In this document: piece by piece, positions 22,822 through 32,872 of the stretch
How the letters are laid out: each line of letters opens with the position of its first letter
How positions within the stretch are numbered: position 1 is the stretch's first letter
NCBI RefSeq assembly: GCF_003286915.1
Contig: NZ_QMFY01000001.1
Span: 434,001-498,000 of the forward strand
Direction: 5' to 3'
From: Pseudochryseolinea flava
Lineage (GTDB): Bacteria > Bacteroidota > Bacteroidia > Cytophagales > Cyclobacteriaceae
DNA: 64,000 bases
Position numbers and translations under genes: made by a program
The notes under the pieces: generated by a model
What the model saw: only the letters and a program-made list of their open reading frames with translations
What the model was told of the DNA's origin: nothing
The model's database searches: none

Positions 22822-23679
22822 ATGATCACTGACGTTATTTCTCTTGGAGCATATACTGTTTTAGTCGAGCAGTCCAATGCAAAAAAACCAAAGTTGGTAA
22901 CATGTAACTTTCGTAGTGATGCCATTGGATTTGCTTTCTATGGTTCCGCCAATGTCCAACTCAAAGTGACGGCTGGGGATGCCAAGTACAGTTTCGAAAA
23001 TACAACTGGAAAGGCAATTTCTTTCTTTGCAAATTCAAAGGTATCGTTCACTCACGCCATTGCGAGTGACAGACGGCTCCAGTGTATTACTATTTTTATT
23101 GAACGAAAGGACATCGCATTCTTACACGCCCATGAGCGCAATGTTTTTCATGATTTGCTTTTGAACTTAGTTGAAACAGAGAGCGACTTTCTAGGAGGCC
23201 CTCAATTGAGGATGCCGCCTACAATGCAGCAAGCTGTTCAAAAGATTTTAAGTTCAACATACCAAGGCGATATGCGTGTTATGTTCATCAAGAGTCAGAT
23301 CACCGAACTTCTTGCACATTATTTTTACATGCTCTCGACGTCTACGCAAGAAAAAATCAACCACCGGAATAACGATAAGGTTTTACAGGCAAGGAATATC
23401 ATGATCGACCACATAGACGCACCGCCCTCATTGGCTGAGCTCGCGAAACTGGTCGGCATTAATCAACAAAAGCTCAAGACAGATTTTAAAGCTTTTTATG
23501 GCGTTCCTATCTTCAAATACCTTCAGCATGAACGACTGGACAAAGCTTTCTCGCTCATTCAAAACAATCATGTCAACGTTCAGGAGGCCGCATCCGCTGT
23601 GGGATACGAAAGTTTAAGCTCATTCTCGAATGCATTTACCAAGAAGTTTGGCATGAGGCCAAGCGCTGTAAGACAGTAG
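22822..23679 (+). CDS. AraC family transcriptional regulator
   Basis: 285 residues. The N-terminal 170 residues are a weakly conserved cupin-like sensor; the C-terminal 100 hold both AraC helix-turn-helix units (LAELAKLVGINQQKLKTDFK and VQEAASAVGYESLSSFSNAF followed by KKFGMRPSAVR). It lies 30 bases after the LLM gene on the same strand, perhaps regulating this operon. Confidence 0.85.
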   Translation: MITDVISLGAYTVLVEQSNAKKPKLVTCNFRSDAIGFAFYGSANVQLKVTAGDAKYSFENTTGKAISFFANSKVSFTHAIASDRRLQCITIFIERKDIAFLHAHERNVFHDLLLNLVETESDFLGGPQLRMPPTMQQAVQKILSSTYQGDMRVMFIKSQITELLAHYFYMLSTSTQEKINHRNNDKVLQARNIMIDHIDAPPSLAELAKLVGINQQKLKTDFKAFYGVPIFKYLQHERLDKAFSLIQNNHVNVQEAASAVGYESLSSFSNAFTKKFGMRPSAVRQ

Positions 23680-23762
23680 TTTCTTCTCGAACAAATCATC
23701 CTTCTTTTCAAACAAGGTTCAGGCAGAAGAACATTTTCATTTTTGAAGAAAATTCAAACAAG

Positions 23763-24152
23763 ATGAAAATCCTAAAAGCCATCGCGGCCGGTGCATTTAT
23801 TTGGATGCTTGCCGTCACGTCTTTCACGATTCTAGAAAATATTCCCGGCTTTCGTGAATCTACGACTCGCCAAGGAATCGCAGTTCTTCTTGCAATGCCA
23901 TGTTACGCGTGGCTTGTTGCCTCGCGATATTATCGGCACGTTGCGCAACCCAATGGTTTATTTGTGGGTTTGATTGCCAGCGCGACTGCGCTTTGTTTGG
24001 ATGCTCTCATCACCGTTCCGTTTATAGAAATACCGAGAGGTCGCAGCTACGATCAATTCTTTACCGACCCAATACTCTGGATACTCGTGGCCGAAAACCT
24101 GACTACGATATTTCTCTATTGGAAATTCTCTGTGCAAAAAAAGCGTTTGTAA
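23763..24152 (+). CDS. DUF5367-like membrane protein
   Basis: 129 residues with four predicted helices and an early ITVPFIEIPRG-type loop. It looks like the DUF5367 family of small membrane proteins; function unknown. 83 bases after the AraC gene, convergent with the symporter. Confidence 0.55.
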   Translation: MKILKAIAAGAFIWMLAVTSFTILENIPGFRESTTRQGIAVLLAMPCYAWLVASRYYRHVAQPNGLFVGLIASATALCLDALITVPFIEIPRGRSYDQFFTDPILWILVAENLTTIFLYWKFSVQKKRL

Positions 24153-24198
24153 AGTCTAGGTAAGTCAATCGCTCACGGTAGTTATTTCTTGCGCACAA

Positions 24199-25473
24199 CT
24201 ACTCAACAACATTACGGTAAACAGTCATATCAATTTCATTTTCACTACGTGCAATCACAACGGTGGCCACGGTGTTGCCAATTAAATTTGTAATGCTCCT
24301 AGCCTCACTCATAAAACGATCGATTCCGATAAGCAGCGCAAGTCCACTCATCGGAATTGACGGCCAAATTGCCAACGTCGATGCCAGTACGATAAATCCT
24401 CCACCAGTAACCGCAGCAGCGCCTTTACTTGTGAGCATCAAGATTGCAATGATTGTAAGCTGATCTACCAACGAAAGTGGCACTTCAAACACTTGCGCCA
24501 AAAATATAAAAGCCATGCTCAGGTAAATGGCGGTACCATCTAAATTGAACGAATATCCGGTCGGAATGATTAACCCGACAACATTTTTCCGAATTCCGGC
24601 AGACTCAAGTTTTTCCATGATCGATGGAAGAGCGCTTTCACTCGATGACGTACCCAACACCAAGAGTAATTCGTCTTTGACGTACACCAATAATTTCCAT
24701 AAACTAAGTTTGTAATAGGCGAGAATTGCGTTAAGAATAACAAACACAAATAGCGCCATTGTCGCATAAACACACAACATCAATTTACCCAGTGGCACGA
24801 GCGCCGCGAATCCAAATTTTCCGATCGTATAGGCCATGCCTGCGAACGCACCAATGGGCGCGACTTTCATAATCATTGCCATCATCTTAAAAAGGACAAT
24901 GGAAATTTTTTCCACGCCTAGTTGCACCTTCCTACCCACGTCGCCCAGTTGCGTTAGTGCCGCGCCGAATAGAATGCTGAAAAAGAGAACTTGAAGAATA
25001 TCCCCTTCAGCAAAAGCTTTGAAAATATTTGATGGAATGATGTGCGCAAAAAACTCGCCCCAATTTAATTGCTTCGCCGACTTTGCGTACCCCTCCACTG
25101 CAGACGTGTCTAAGTTATCGTGCGCTATGCCTGCACCGGGCCTCATCAAGTTTGCAACAAACAAACCAATCACCAACGCAATTGTCGATACGATTTCGAA
25201 ATACAAAATACCTTTGCCACCTATCCTCCCAACTTTCTTCATGTCTCCCACACCAGCAATGCCCAGCGTGACCGTTGCGAAAATGATTGGTGCAATGATC
25301 ATCTTGATCAAATTGATGAACGTATCGCTAAGGAGTTTAGCAGTGGGTGTAAACGCCGGGAATAAAAATCCAACGAGAATACCAACAGCAATGGCAACAA
25401 TTACTTGGATGTAGGGGATCTTAATGTATTTCACAAACAATGGTTCTGGTACGGGCGTAGCAATCTCCGCCAC
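24199..25473 (-). CDS. Dicarboxylate/amino acid:cation symporter (DAACS family)
   Basis: 424 residues, about eight membrane helices plus two re-entrant loops. The signature GTSSSESALPSIM and GYSFNLDGTAIYLSMAF motifs place it in the GltP/DctA family, which imports glutamate, aspartate or C4-dicarboxylates with Na+ or H+. The start codon is GTG; no nearer ATG keeps the first helix intact. A single-gene unit. Confidence 0.88.
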   Translation of the reverse strand: MAEIATPVPEPLFVKYIKIPYIQVIVAIAVGILVGFLFPAFTPTAKLLSDTFINLIKMIIAPIIFATVTLGIAGVGDMKKVGRIGGKGILYFEIVSTIALVIGLFVANLMRPGAGIAHDNLDTSAVEGYAKSAKQLNWGEFFAHIIPSNIFKAFAEGDILQVLFFSILFGAALTQLGDVGRKVQLGVEKISIVLFKMMAMIMKVAPIGAFAGMAYTIGKFGFAALVPLGKLMLCVYATMALFVFVILNAILAYYKLSLWKLLVYVKDELLLVLGTSSSESALPSIMEKLESAGIRKNVVGLIIPTGYSFNLDGTAIYLSMAFIFLAQVFEVPLSLVDQLTIIAILMLTSKGAAAVTGGGFIVLASTLAIWPSIPMSGLALLIGIDRFMSEARSITNLIGNTVATVVIARSENEIDMTVYRNVVE

Positions 25474-25571
25474 AATCGTTAACCGAAGCTACAGCGTGTG
25501 TAGGCGTAAACCAACTTGACAAGAAGTTTCTTCGGCATCACTTTTATAGCTTTTAGAAAAAATAATCAATC

Positions 25572-25691
25572 ATGAATAATCTTTTACGCGGACTCATTGC
25601 AGGATATGGAGCCAAAAAGCTAGGCGGTGGCTGCCTCGGTACAGTGATTGTGTTTATACTGATATGGGTTGCGCTCGGTCAGTGCAGCTAA
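25572..25691 (+). CDS. 39-residue single-span membrane peptide
   Basis: ATG 25572 to TAA 25691. It has an amphipathic start (LLRGLIAGYGAKKLGGG) and one hydrophobic span (TVIVFILIWVALG). Coding is supported by its position between a divergent promoter region and a terminator. Similar short peptides occur in Bacteroidota, but I cannot assign a role. Confidence 0.5.
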   Translation: MNNLLRGLIAGYGAKKLGGGCLGTVIVFILIWVALGQCS

Positions 25692-25716
25692 AAAAACCGG
25701 GGACCAAAATCCCCGG
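25691..25716 (-). terminator. Terminator of the M14 peptidase gene (bidirectional)
   Basis: Stem CCGGGG (25697-25702) / CCCCGG (25711-25716) with A6 on its left, i.e. T6 following on the minus strand. Downstream of the peptidase stop at 25763 and of the small peptide at 25691. Confidence 0.88.
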
Positions 25717-25762
25717 CCTGTTACGCCACCTTCATGCGTGTTTCGTCTAGCATGGGCTAACG

Positions 25763-27541
25763 CTATAGTTCAATACCCACTGGATAGAGCAAGTACCGCC
25801 CGTCAACAAAAGGTGACCTTTCGTAAAACCACGTGTAGACCGCCCGTTGATCATCCAAAAATTTGGGATCTTGTTGTTTCTTAAGCGCAAACTCTTTTCT
25901 CAAATTTTCATCTTTAGCCAGCATCATTCTCGCTAATGGTTCAATCGCATACTCTTCGATGTATTCCGTTTGCGTGAAGATTTCCGGAAAAAATCCCCAG
26001 GAGAAAAAGCTGTCCGGAGAAATGGGCTCAAGTAAATGAATAGCCAAATCCCCCAATGGTTGGTCTGTCGAAACACGAACCGATCCATGATAAAATACCT
26101 CGGTGTGTGACTCTCGCTTTGTACCTGTTGCCGTTACTGAGAAATGTCCCTCAAAAGGAACATTGGAAAATTTATGCCCGTCAATACGATACAGATCAAC
26201 TTTTACGGTTGTCGGCGTGGTAATCTTTTCTACTTGAACACCATGCATTATTAATCGTGATATTACTTCCTGGTGAGTCGCCGGAATCCAATATGCTTTT
26301 GGTCTAGCGACAGATTGCCCAGGCTTCGAATAACGGATGTACGGGATCTTCTGCGTTAACGTCTTACCTGTCCAACGAACAAAATCACCATTCGTAACTT
26401 GTGATTTCTCGATGCGTGATTCGATCGCGGCAAGCATCATCGTATCAGGTTTGTCGGTGGCTGTCCACGTGAGCACGACCGATTCGTTTCGCACATTTCT
26501 ATCTTTTTCAATTGCCATTTTCATTGACGCGTATTCTTTTCCAATGGCCTGCAAAAGCGCTTCTAAAAAAATATATGTTCCAAGTACGCGTTGCTTAAAA
26601 GGTTTTAAAGAATGGTTCTCCACAAGTATGGATGGAATTCTACGCAGATCACCATAGTTGTTCGAGAACCGTGGACCGAAAGGCATATCTAAATTACCCT
26701 GTGAAAAGTCACGATCGTTCGTAGCAAACATGAGCGGACCTGGTATATGACCATAGTCTTTCAAATTTTTATCAAGCACTGGTTTTATCGCTGTATTCAA
26801 AAATGCGTTGATCGATTTTGAATAACCCGTATAGCCATAGGTGATGTCATACTGATAGTCGGCGCCATCGGTAACGTGCAGATCAACGTAAAACGCTGTG
26901 TTGTAATCATTCATTACCGTTGTTACAGTGCGAATTTCCTCAGTGTCCAACTTCATGTAGTCGCGATTGAGATTGAGATTACGTGCATTGGTGCGCCAAC
27001 CCATGTTAGATGGGCCACGTTGATTAACGCGGTTGAATGGTGATTTACGCTCATGACCGTCTACGTTTAGGATAGGAATAAACAAGAAGTTTACATTCTT
27101 CAACAGATCACGTTTCTTTCCAAAGGCGATATCGCGCAAGAGCATCATACCTGCATCTTTTCCGTCGATTTCACCAGCATGAATACCGGCCTGCACAAAA
27201 ACGTTTGGCTTTGATGAAGTCTTCACCGATGTAGGATCGGTAGAAGCGATAACGAGAACGATCTTTCTCCCATTTGCGCTATGCCCTACCGTTGTGAGAT
27301 CCAGCACCTCAGAGGCAGCACACAGTTTTTCAAGCCAAGCGATGGTCTCCTCATGTGAAGGCGTGTTTTGAAAATTGCTTGTCTCAGTGGGTGTAATCCA
27401 AGCATCGTTTGCTTTTGCGACGAGTGATAAACTTTTACCTTTCCAGGGTTGTGTTGGCGGAAGAATTTCTTCTTGCTGAGCATGCGCCACAGTGATCATC
27501 GCACAGATAAGGCACGACAAAAAAAGTAGGGTTCTAATCAT
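25763..27541 (-). CDS. Secreted M14 family zinc carboxypeptidase
   Basis: 592 residues. Signal peptide at 1-22 (LLFLSCLICAMITVAHA, cleavage before QQ). The catalytic domain shows HxxE in GIHAGEIDGKD, substrate Arg/Asn block NARNLNLNRDYMKL, third zinc ligand His in VDLHVTDG and a general-base Glu in LVENHSLKPF. The last 200 residues are a beta-rich domain of unknown role. It likely trims exported peptides in the periplasm. Single gene with its own terminator. Confidence 0.87.
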   Translation of the reverse strand: MIRTLLFLSCLICAMITVAHAQQEEILPPTQPWKGKSLSLVAKANDAWITPTETSNFQNTPSHEETIAWLEKLCAASEVLDLTTVGHSANGRKIVLVIASTDPTSVKTSSKPNVFVQAGIHAGEIDGKDAGMMLLRDIAFGKKRDLLKNVNFLFIPILNVDGHERKSPFNRVNQRGPSNMGWRTNARNLNLNRDYMKLDTEEIRTVTTVMNDYNTAFYVDLHVTDGADYQYDITYGYTGYSKSINAFLNTAIKPVLDKNLKDYGHIPGPLMFATNDRDFSQGNLDMPFGPRFSNNYGDLRRIPSILVENHSLKPFKQRVLGTYIFLEALLQAIGKEYASMKMAIEKDRNVRNESVVLTWTATDKPDTMMLAAIESRIEKSQVTNGDFVRWTGKTLTQKIPYIRYSKPGQSVARPKAYWIPATHQEVISRLIMHGVQVEKITTPTTVKVDLYRIDGHKFSNVPFEGHFSVTATGTKRESHTEVFYHGSVRVSTDQPLGDLAIHLLEPISPDSFFSWGFFPEIFTQTEYIEEYAIEPLARMMLAKDENLRKEFALKKQQDPKFLDDQRAVYTWFYERSPFVDGRYLLYPVGIEL

Positions 27542-27738
27542 GATGGTTAATGAATTATGGAAGGCGAATATCGGAAATTTACCTCCACGACCAATTGATA
27601 AACCTCAAATGCCATGCAGCAGACGACGAAATGCGCGAATACACCCGTTTGCAGAAGAATCTTTATTACATCATTATTACAATCATCACTTTGCTGTGAT
27701 AATTACTTTTATATTGTCACAAACCCATTTTTTACCCC

Positions 27739-28569
27739 ATGAAACAATTTTTAATCCTTGCGCTACTTTTTATATCCTTTTCTACGCATGCTCAAAAATA
27801 TCAAGGCGATAGTTGGGCAAAGGTAAAGGCATCAGGGAAGGGCACACTTACTATCGTATACTACGAACAACCCGGCTTGATCTATCTTGAAAACGGAAAA
27901 ATGAAAGGGATGTGCGTTGACATTATCAGCGACTTCGCTGAATTTGTCGAAAAGACATACGGCAAGAAGGTTGAAATCAAATACGCGGGCGAAGAAACCG
28001 TGTTTACCGACTTCCTCAAGATTGTACAAAATACCAAAGACATTTTAGGTGTAACAAATGTCACCATCACGGAAGAAAGAAAAAAGATCTTCAAGTTTAC
28101 ACCTCCTTTCCTATCGAACCCACTCGTGTTGCTCACCCATAAAAACGCACCCAATATCGAGTCGTATGGCGACATCAATACGCAACTGAAGGGCTATACG
28201 GCGGAGATCATCGCTGGAAGTACACACGTAAAACGCATCGAACAAATCAAGAAGCAACATGCACCTGCGCTCAAAGTTGAATATGTCGAAAACGGCCCCG
28301 GCATTTTAAAGGACATCAGCGCCAATCCGAAGATCTTTACCATCTTAGATTTCACCGAATATGTTGACGCTGTAAGAAAAAGTCTTCCGGTTAAAAAACA
28401 AAAATTAGACTTAGGTGACGCCGAAAACCTGGCGTACGTCATGAGCAAACAATCTGACTGGGAAGAACCTTGGAATGCCTTCCTTACAGACGCATATCGC
28501 AAGAGTTCACGCTACCGTAAAATAATCGTTGATAACCTCGGTGCAACATTTTTGGGAATCGTAAAGTAA
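27739..28569 (+). CDS. Periplasmic solute-binding-like protein (SBP_bac_3)
   Basis: 276 residues with a signal peptide (FLILALLFISFSTHA). The amino-acid-binding-protein family 3 fold is visible: GKGTLTIVYYEQPGLIYLENGKMKGMCVDIISDF, then FTPPFLSNPLVLLTHK. No ABC permease or ATPase neighbours, so it may act as a stand-alone sensor or binding protein rather than in transport. Confidence 0.8.
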   Translation: MKQFLILALLFISFSTHAQKYQGDSWAKVKASGKGTLTIVYYEQPGLIYLENGKMKGMCVDIISDFAEFVEKTYGKKVEIKYAGEETVFTDFLKIVQNTKDILGVTNVTITEERKKIFKFTPPFLSNPLVLLTHKNAPNIESYGDINTQLKGYTAEIIAGSTHVKRIEQIKKQHAPALKVEYVENGPGILKDISANPKIFTILDFTEYVDAVRKSLPVKKQKLDLGDAENLAYVMSKQSDWEEPWNAFLTDAYRKSSRYRKIIVDNLGATFLGIVK

Positions 28570-28595
28570 CGCAGCGCACACAGCTTATAAATAAA

Positions 28596-28627
28596 GAAAC
28601 CCGAGCACTTCATTCGGGTTTCTTTTT
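28596..28627 (+). terminator. Rho-independent terminator
   Basis: Perfect 9-bp stem GAAACCCGA (28596-28604) / TCGGGTTTC (28614-28622) followed by T5, just after the binding-protein stop. Confidence 0.92.
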
Positions 28628-28648
28628 AGTTCATTATCAAGACTCATC

Positions 28649-30943
28649 TTATTTCGACCCACTCATCGAGAATGGTCGCGCAGATTCTGAAATTCCTCTA
28701 TTTGTATTAGCAACAGAGTCCATGTCAAGCGAAAGCGTTCCACCCTTCATGATCACGTCATGATCAAGCCAATTCGCATCAAGCGCAGCACCGTTAAGTG
28801 ACGCATTTTTGATATAGATGTTACTTGCATTGTTCGCGGTTGCATCAATCACGAATTGTTTACCGTTCTCAAGGGTTAATGTCACCTTGTTGAATAGCGG
28901 AGAACCGATTACATATTGATTTGATCCCGGGCATACCGGATAAAATCCCATCGCACTAAATACGTACCAAGCCGAAGTTTGTCCGTTATCTTCGTCGCCA
29001 CAATATCCATCCGGACCTGAGTGATATAATTTCTTCATGATATTACGTACATGCAATTGTGTTTTCCAAGGTTGGCCTGCATAATTATAGAGGTAAACCA
29101 TGTGCTGTATCGGTTGATTGCCGTGCGCATATTGTCCCATGCCCATCACTTGCATTTCACGTATCTCATGAATCACAATACCATAATACGATTCGTCAAA
29201 CACCGGAGGCATCGTAAAAACGGCATCAAGTTTATCAACAAACGCTTCGTCACCACCCATCAATTCCACTAGTCCTTTTATGTCTTGAAATACTGACCAT
29301 GTATAATGCCAACTGTTTCCCTCCGTAAAAGCATCGCCCCACTTAAATGGATTGAAGGGTGTTTGAAATTTTCCATCTTGATTTTTGCCACGCATAAGTT
29401 TTGTTTCCGGATCAAACAGATTCTTATAATTCATAGCTTGCTTCTGGAAGCGTGTTACATCTTCTGTTTTGTTCAATGCTTTAGCAACTTGCATCACCGA
29501 AAAATCATCGTAGGCGTATTCAAGTGTCCTTGCTGCACTTTCGTTAATGCCTACATCGTATGGTACATAGCCAAGCTTGTTATACTGATCAGCACCGAGT
29601 CGCCCAACGGAGCTCATCGGGCCCGCATGGTTTGCGTTCTTCAGCATCGCCTCATAGAGCACGTTAATATCGTACCCACGAATTCCTTTCATGTATGCAT
29701 CGGCGATAAGTGATGCGGAGTTTGATCCGATCATACAATCGCGATGCCCTGGACTCGCCCACTCCGGTAGCCAGCCACTTTCTTTATAAGCATTCACCAA
29801 GCCTTCCATAATTTTCGCGTCAAGGTCGCGATACATCACGGTAAAAAATGGAAATACCGCGCGGAACGTATCCCAGAAACCATTATCGGTAAACATATAT
29901 CCCGGAAGCACTTGCCCGTTATACGGACTATAGTGAACAACTTTATTATTGACGTCGTACTCATAGAAACTGCGCGGGAAAAGTAAGATTCTATAGAGGC
30001 ACGAATAAAATGTCTGTCTCTCTTGTACTGTTCCTCCTTCAACACGAATGCGGCTAAGCTCTTTTTCCCAACGTCCTTCAGCCTTTACTTTTGTCGCATC
30101 AAATGAATCGCTAGCCAACTCGCGGTCTAAATTTAACTGAGCTTGTTCAGCGCTTATAAACGACGAAGCAACACGTACATTAACCTGCTCTCCTTTTTTC
30201 GTGATGAATTTTACTACGCCACCAACATGCTCACCACTAAGCTCAAGTTGATCTAATGATATTTTCTTTGGATCCCAAGTTCCAGCAGCAACAAAGTCGT
30301 GATCAAACTGCATCACAAAATAGTTATGAAAATTTTGCGGCACACCACCATGGTGATTTCTACTGTAACCAATAATCTTGCGTTCAGCAGGAATAATTTT
30401 CACATAAGACCCTTTATTGTACGCGTCAACAATAATGTAAGCAGAATCCGTTGAAGGAAACGTAAAGCGAAACTGCGCCGCACGATCCGTTGGTGTAACC
30501 TCAGCCTTCACGTCATAATCCGACAAGTAAACACTGTAGTAGTATGGCGTAGCGGTCTCTGCTTTGTGGGAAAACCACGATGCGCGTTTCTCTTCATCAA
30601 CAACGAGTTTTCCGGTGATGGGCATCAATGAAAAAGCACCATAGTCATTTATCCAAGGGCTCGGTTGATGGGTTTGCTTCAAGCCACGAAGCTTCATTGC
30701 ATTATAGTTGTACTGCCAGCCATCGCCCATCTTCGCGGTTTGTGGCGTCCAGAAATTCATTCCCCAAGGCGTAGCGATTGCCGGATAGGTATTACCATTT
30801 GAAAAACTAAACTCCGACGCCGTACCCATCAATGGATTGATGTAGTCAACAAGTTTTTCTTTTGATGAACTGACGGTTTGTTTTTCAGAATTGCAGGCCA
30901 CCATCAACAACGCCATTGCAATCGCAAATAAAATTTTCTTCAT
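28649..30943 (-). CDS. GH92 family alpha-mannosidase, lipoprotein
   Basis: 764 residues from ATG 30943, chosen because it gives a proper lipoprotein signal (FAIAMALLMVAC, lipobox LMVAC). GH92 hallmarks: NPLMGT near the start, GNTYPAIATPWGMNFWTPQT, the DNGFWDTFRA block, WASPGHRDCMIG, and GDEDNGQTSAWYVFSAMGFYP with the catalytic acidic residues. It removes alpha-linked mannose from glycans outside the cell. No SusC/D pair adjoins it. Confidence 0.93.
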   Translation of the reverse strand: MKKILFAIAMALLMVACNSEKQTVSSSKEKLVDYINPLMGTASEFSFSNGNTYPAIATPWGMNFWTPQTAKMGDGWQYNYNAMKLRGLKQTHQPSPWINDYGAFSLMPITGKLVVDEEKRASWFSHKAETATPYYYSVYLSDYDVKAEVTPTDRAAQFRFTFPSTDSAYIIVDAYNKGSYVKIIPAERKIIGYSRNHHGGVPQNFHNYFVMQFDHDFVAAGTWDPKKISLDQLELSGEHVGGVVKFITKKGEQVNVRVASSFISAEQAQLNLDRELASDSFDATKVKAEGRWEKELSRIRVEGGTVQERQTFYSCLYRILLFPRSFYEYDVNNKVVHYSPYNGQVLPGYMFTDNGFWDTFRAVFPFFTVMYRDLDAKIMEGLVNAYKESGWLPEWASPGHRDCMIGSNSASLIADAYMKGIRGYDINVLYEAMLKNANHAGPMSSVGRLGADQYNKLGYVPYDVGINESAARTLEYAYDDFSVMQVAKALNKTEDVTRFQKQAMNYKNLFDPETKLMRGKNQDGKFQTPFNPFKWGDAFTEGNSWHYTWSVFQDIKGLVELMGGDEAFVDKLDAVFTMPPVFDESYYGIVIHEIREMQVMGMGQYAHGNQPIQHMVYLYNYAGQPWKTQLHVRNIMKKLYHSGPDGYCGDEDNGQTSAWYVFSAMGFYPVCPGSNQYVIGSPLFNKVTLTLENGKQFVIDATANNASNIYIKNASLNGAALDANWLDHDVIMKGGTLSLDMDSVANTNRGISESARPFSMSGSK

Positions 30944-31225
30944 AACAGATAAAGGTGATAAGTAAGAATCCATTACATCATAAGACGATGTGCAATATGG
31001 AAATACTAAACTGATTTAGCCGAAATGCCATATTTTTTTGTGTCGTGCGGCAAAATCAACCCCTGAGATCGATTGTATTTGAATGCAAACTTGAATAACC
31101 TTCATGTTCTATTTCGCGCGTGACTAAGAACACAGCACACGCTGAGAAACGCGGTGGAATCTTAATATGAAAAATATTGTTGAACTTTGACGAGGTAATA
31201 ATGCAACACCAAACAACCACGCGAC

Positions 31226-31573
31226 ATGGATTCACGATTTTATAGCACACCTACGCTGCAGGTATATGCATCGTTATGGAATAAATATCGCCCTGTTGTC
31301 ATCCAATTGATGATGGGAACTGAGGCCGGAGCACAATCATATAAGTTGTCGGCTCACGAATTCCGCGCGCTTAATCCAAAAGAAAAATCTTATTCTTTCA
31401 GCCTGCAGGCATTTCAGGGAAAGGCAGTCAACGCTGTTAAAGGGTCTGCAGTAGCACAAGATCTTTTGAGCGTACTCAATGCGTCAAAAAAGGCAACCGA
31501 ATTAATGGACGCCAATACCTTTGAGTTCACACTCAACAAAAATTTTATATTAGAAGTAACGCGCATTTCATAA
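31226..31573 (+). CDS. Conserved hypothetical protein
   Basis: 115 residues, mixed alpha/beta, no signal peptide. The stretch YKLSAHEFRALNPKEKSYSF followed by short helices is typical of small uncharacterised Cytophagales proteins. No family recognised. Monocistronic and convergent with the cold-shock gene across a terminator. Confidence 0.55.
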   Translation: MDSRFYSTPTLQVYASLWNKYRPVVIQLMMGTEAGAQSYKLSAHEFRALNPKEKSYSFSLQAFQGKAVNAVKGSAVAQDLLSVLNASKKATELMDANTFEFTLNKNFILEVTRIS

Positions 31574-31681
31574 ATGCTGCGATTTGGGTGTCGGCGAAAT
31601 TAAGCCACCGCCAAGGTTATCAACCAAAGCTGCGTGCCTCATGGTAGCTTCGCGACTAAATGCAAGCACGATTAAAAATAG

Positions 31682-31717
31682 AAAAGCCACGCCTGGAAAG
31701 ACGTGGCTTTTTTTTGG
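31682..31717. terminator. Strong bidirectional terminator
   Basis: Perfect 10-bp stem AAAAGCCACG (31682-31691) / CGTGGCTTTT (31702-31711), T-run on the right and A-run on the left, between convergent genes. Confidence 0.93.
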
Positions 31718-31730
31718 CGCTATGCCAATA

Positions 31731-32177
31731 TTATAATTTTTTAACGCGAACGGCGTTCAATCCCTTAGGGCCACGCTCACTTTCAAACGTAACGATGTCA
31801 TTCTCTTGAATCGGCGACAACAGACTGTTCACGTGTACAAACAAATCTTCACCCGTTTGCGAGTCTTTGATAAAGCCGAAACCTTTTGAAGTATTAAAAA
31901 ATGTAACACGACCTTTTTTTACAGGATCTTCTCCCGTAGAAGACTGTACGTTTCGGGAACCGATTACAATGTCCTCAGTTTTAACTTCCTTCTTCTTTGT
32001 TGGATCCGGAGGTGTAGAGGTAATGTTGCCATTTTCATCCATGTAGGCAATCATATCTTCAAACGAAGTCTTCTTTTGGTTTGACTTCCGTTCCTCTTTC
32101 TTTTGCTCTTTTTCTTTTTTCTTCTGAAGACGTCTTTTTTCTAAGTCCCCTTTGTTAAAGTCTAGCGGTCGCGCCAT
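31731..32177 (-). CDS. Cold-shock-domain protein with basic N-terminal extension
   Basis: 148 residues. The last 65 form a CspA-type domain with RNP1 KGFGFIKD and RNP2 DLFVHVN. The first 75 are a lysine/glutamate-rich extension (KKKEKEQKKEERKSNQKK) that should be disordered and bind nucleic acid. This architecture is typical for Bacteroidota. RNA chaperone role in the cytoplasm. Confidence 0.88.
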   Translation of the reverse strand: MARPLDFNKGDLEKRRLQKKKEKEQKKEERKSNQKKTSFEDMIAYMDENGNITSTPPDPTKKKEVKTEDIVIGSRNVQSSTGEDPVKKGRVTFFNTSKGFGFIKDSQTGEDLFVHVNSLLSPIQENDIVTFESERGPKGLNAVRVKKL

Positions 32178-32420
32178 AATTTTGTTAAGTAATCAAATCT
32201 GTAAATCAAATTTAATAAATTTTTCTTTTCGATTTATCTACAAATGTCAGGAACTGTTTTCAGGCCACAGCCCATTTCCGGTCGCTACTGTCACCAAGGC
32301 ATCCGGCCGTTTTTTCTGGGACGTATTTCTTGACTTTAATCACCACGATCAGCGGATATTTTTAAGATATTTCGGCAACTGAAATATTCACTGAACATTA
32401 CTTTTTAAGCCTGCGCACTT

Positions 32421-32870
32421 ATGACTACCGAAATCATCCTTCGTTATCTCCATTTCATCAGCATCTTTACAATCGTTGGAACGCTCACAGCAGAGCATTT
32501 GCTCCTCAAAAAGTCGCTCACACGCGCTGAAATCAATAAGCTTTCGCGAATCGATGCGATATACGGTGTAGCAGCCCTTACGCTACTCGGCGTCGGACTT
32601 ACGCTCTGGCTTGGCGGATTTGGGAAACCGTCTATTTATTATACTAAAAATTGGATCTTTCACACCAAATTAACCTGTTTCGCCCTGGTTGGATTTCTCT
32701 CCATCTACCCAACCGTCTTCTTTATAAAAAATAGAAAGGGTGACCCGACGGAAGTTGTCGCTATTCCGAAAGCTATTGTTATGATGTTGCGCCTCGAACT
32801 ATTACTACTCGTAATCATTCCATTGCTCGCAGGTCTGATGGCCCACGGAAAAGGTTATTTCGGCAAGTAG
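32421..32870 (+). CDS. DUF2214 family membrane protein
   Basis: 149 residues, four helices. Pattern RYLHFISIFTIVGTLTAEHLLL with a following RIDAIYG matches the DUF2214 family. Function unknown. Convergent with the YjbQ gene, separated by 2 bases. Confidence 0.7.
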   Translation: MTTEIILRYLHFISIFTIVGTLTAEHLLLKKSLTRAEINKLSRIDAIYGVAALTLLGVGLTLWLGGFGKPSIYYTKNWIFHTKLTCFALVGFLSIYPTVFFIKNRKGDPTEVVAIPKAIVMMLRLELLLLVIIPLLAGLMAHGKGYFGK

Positions 32871-32872
32871 TC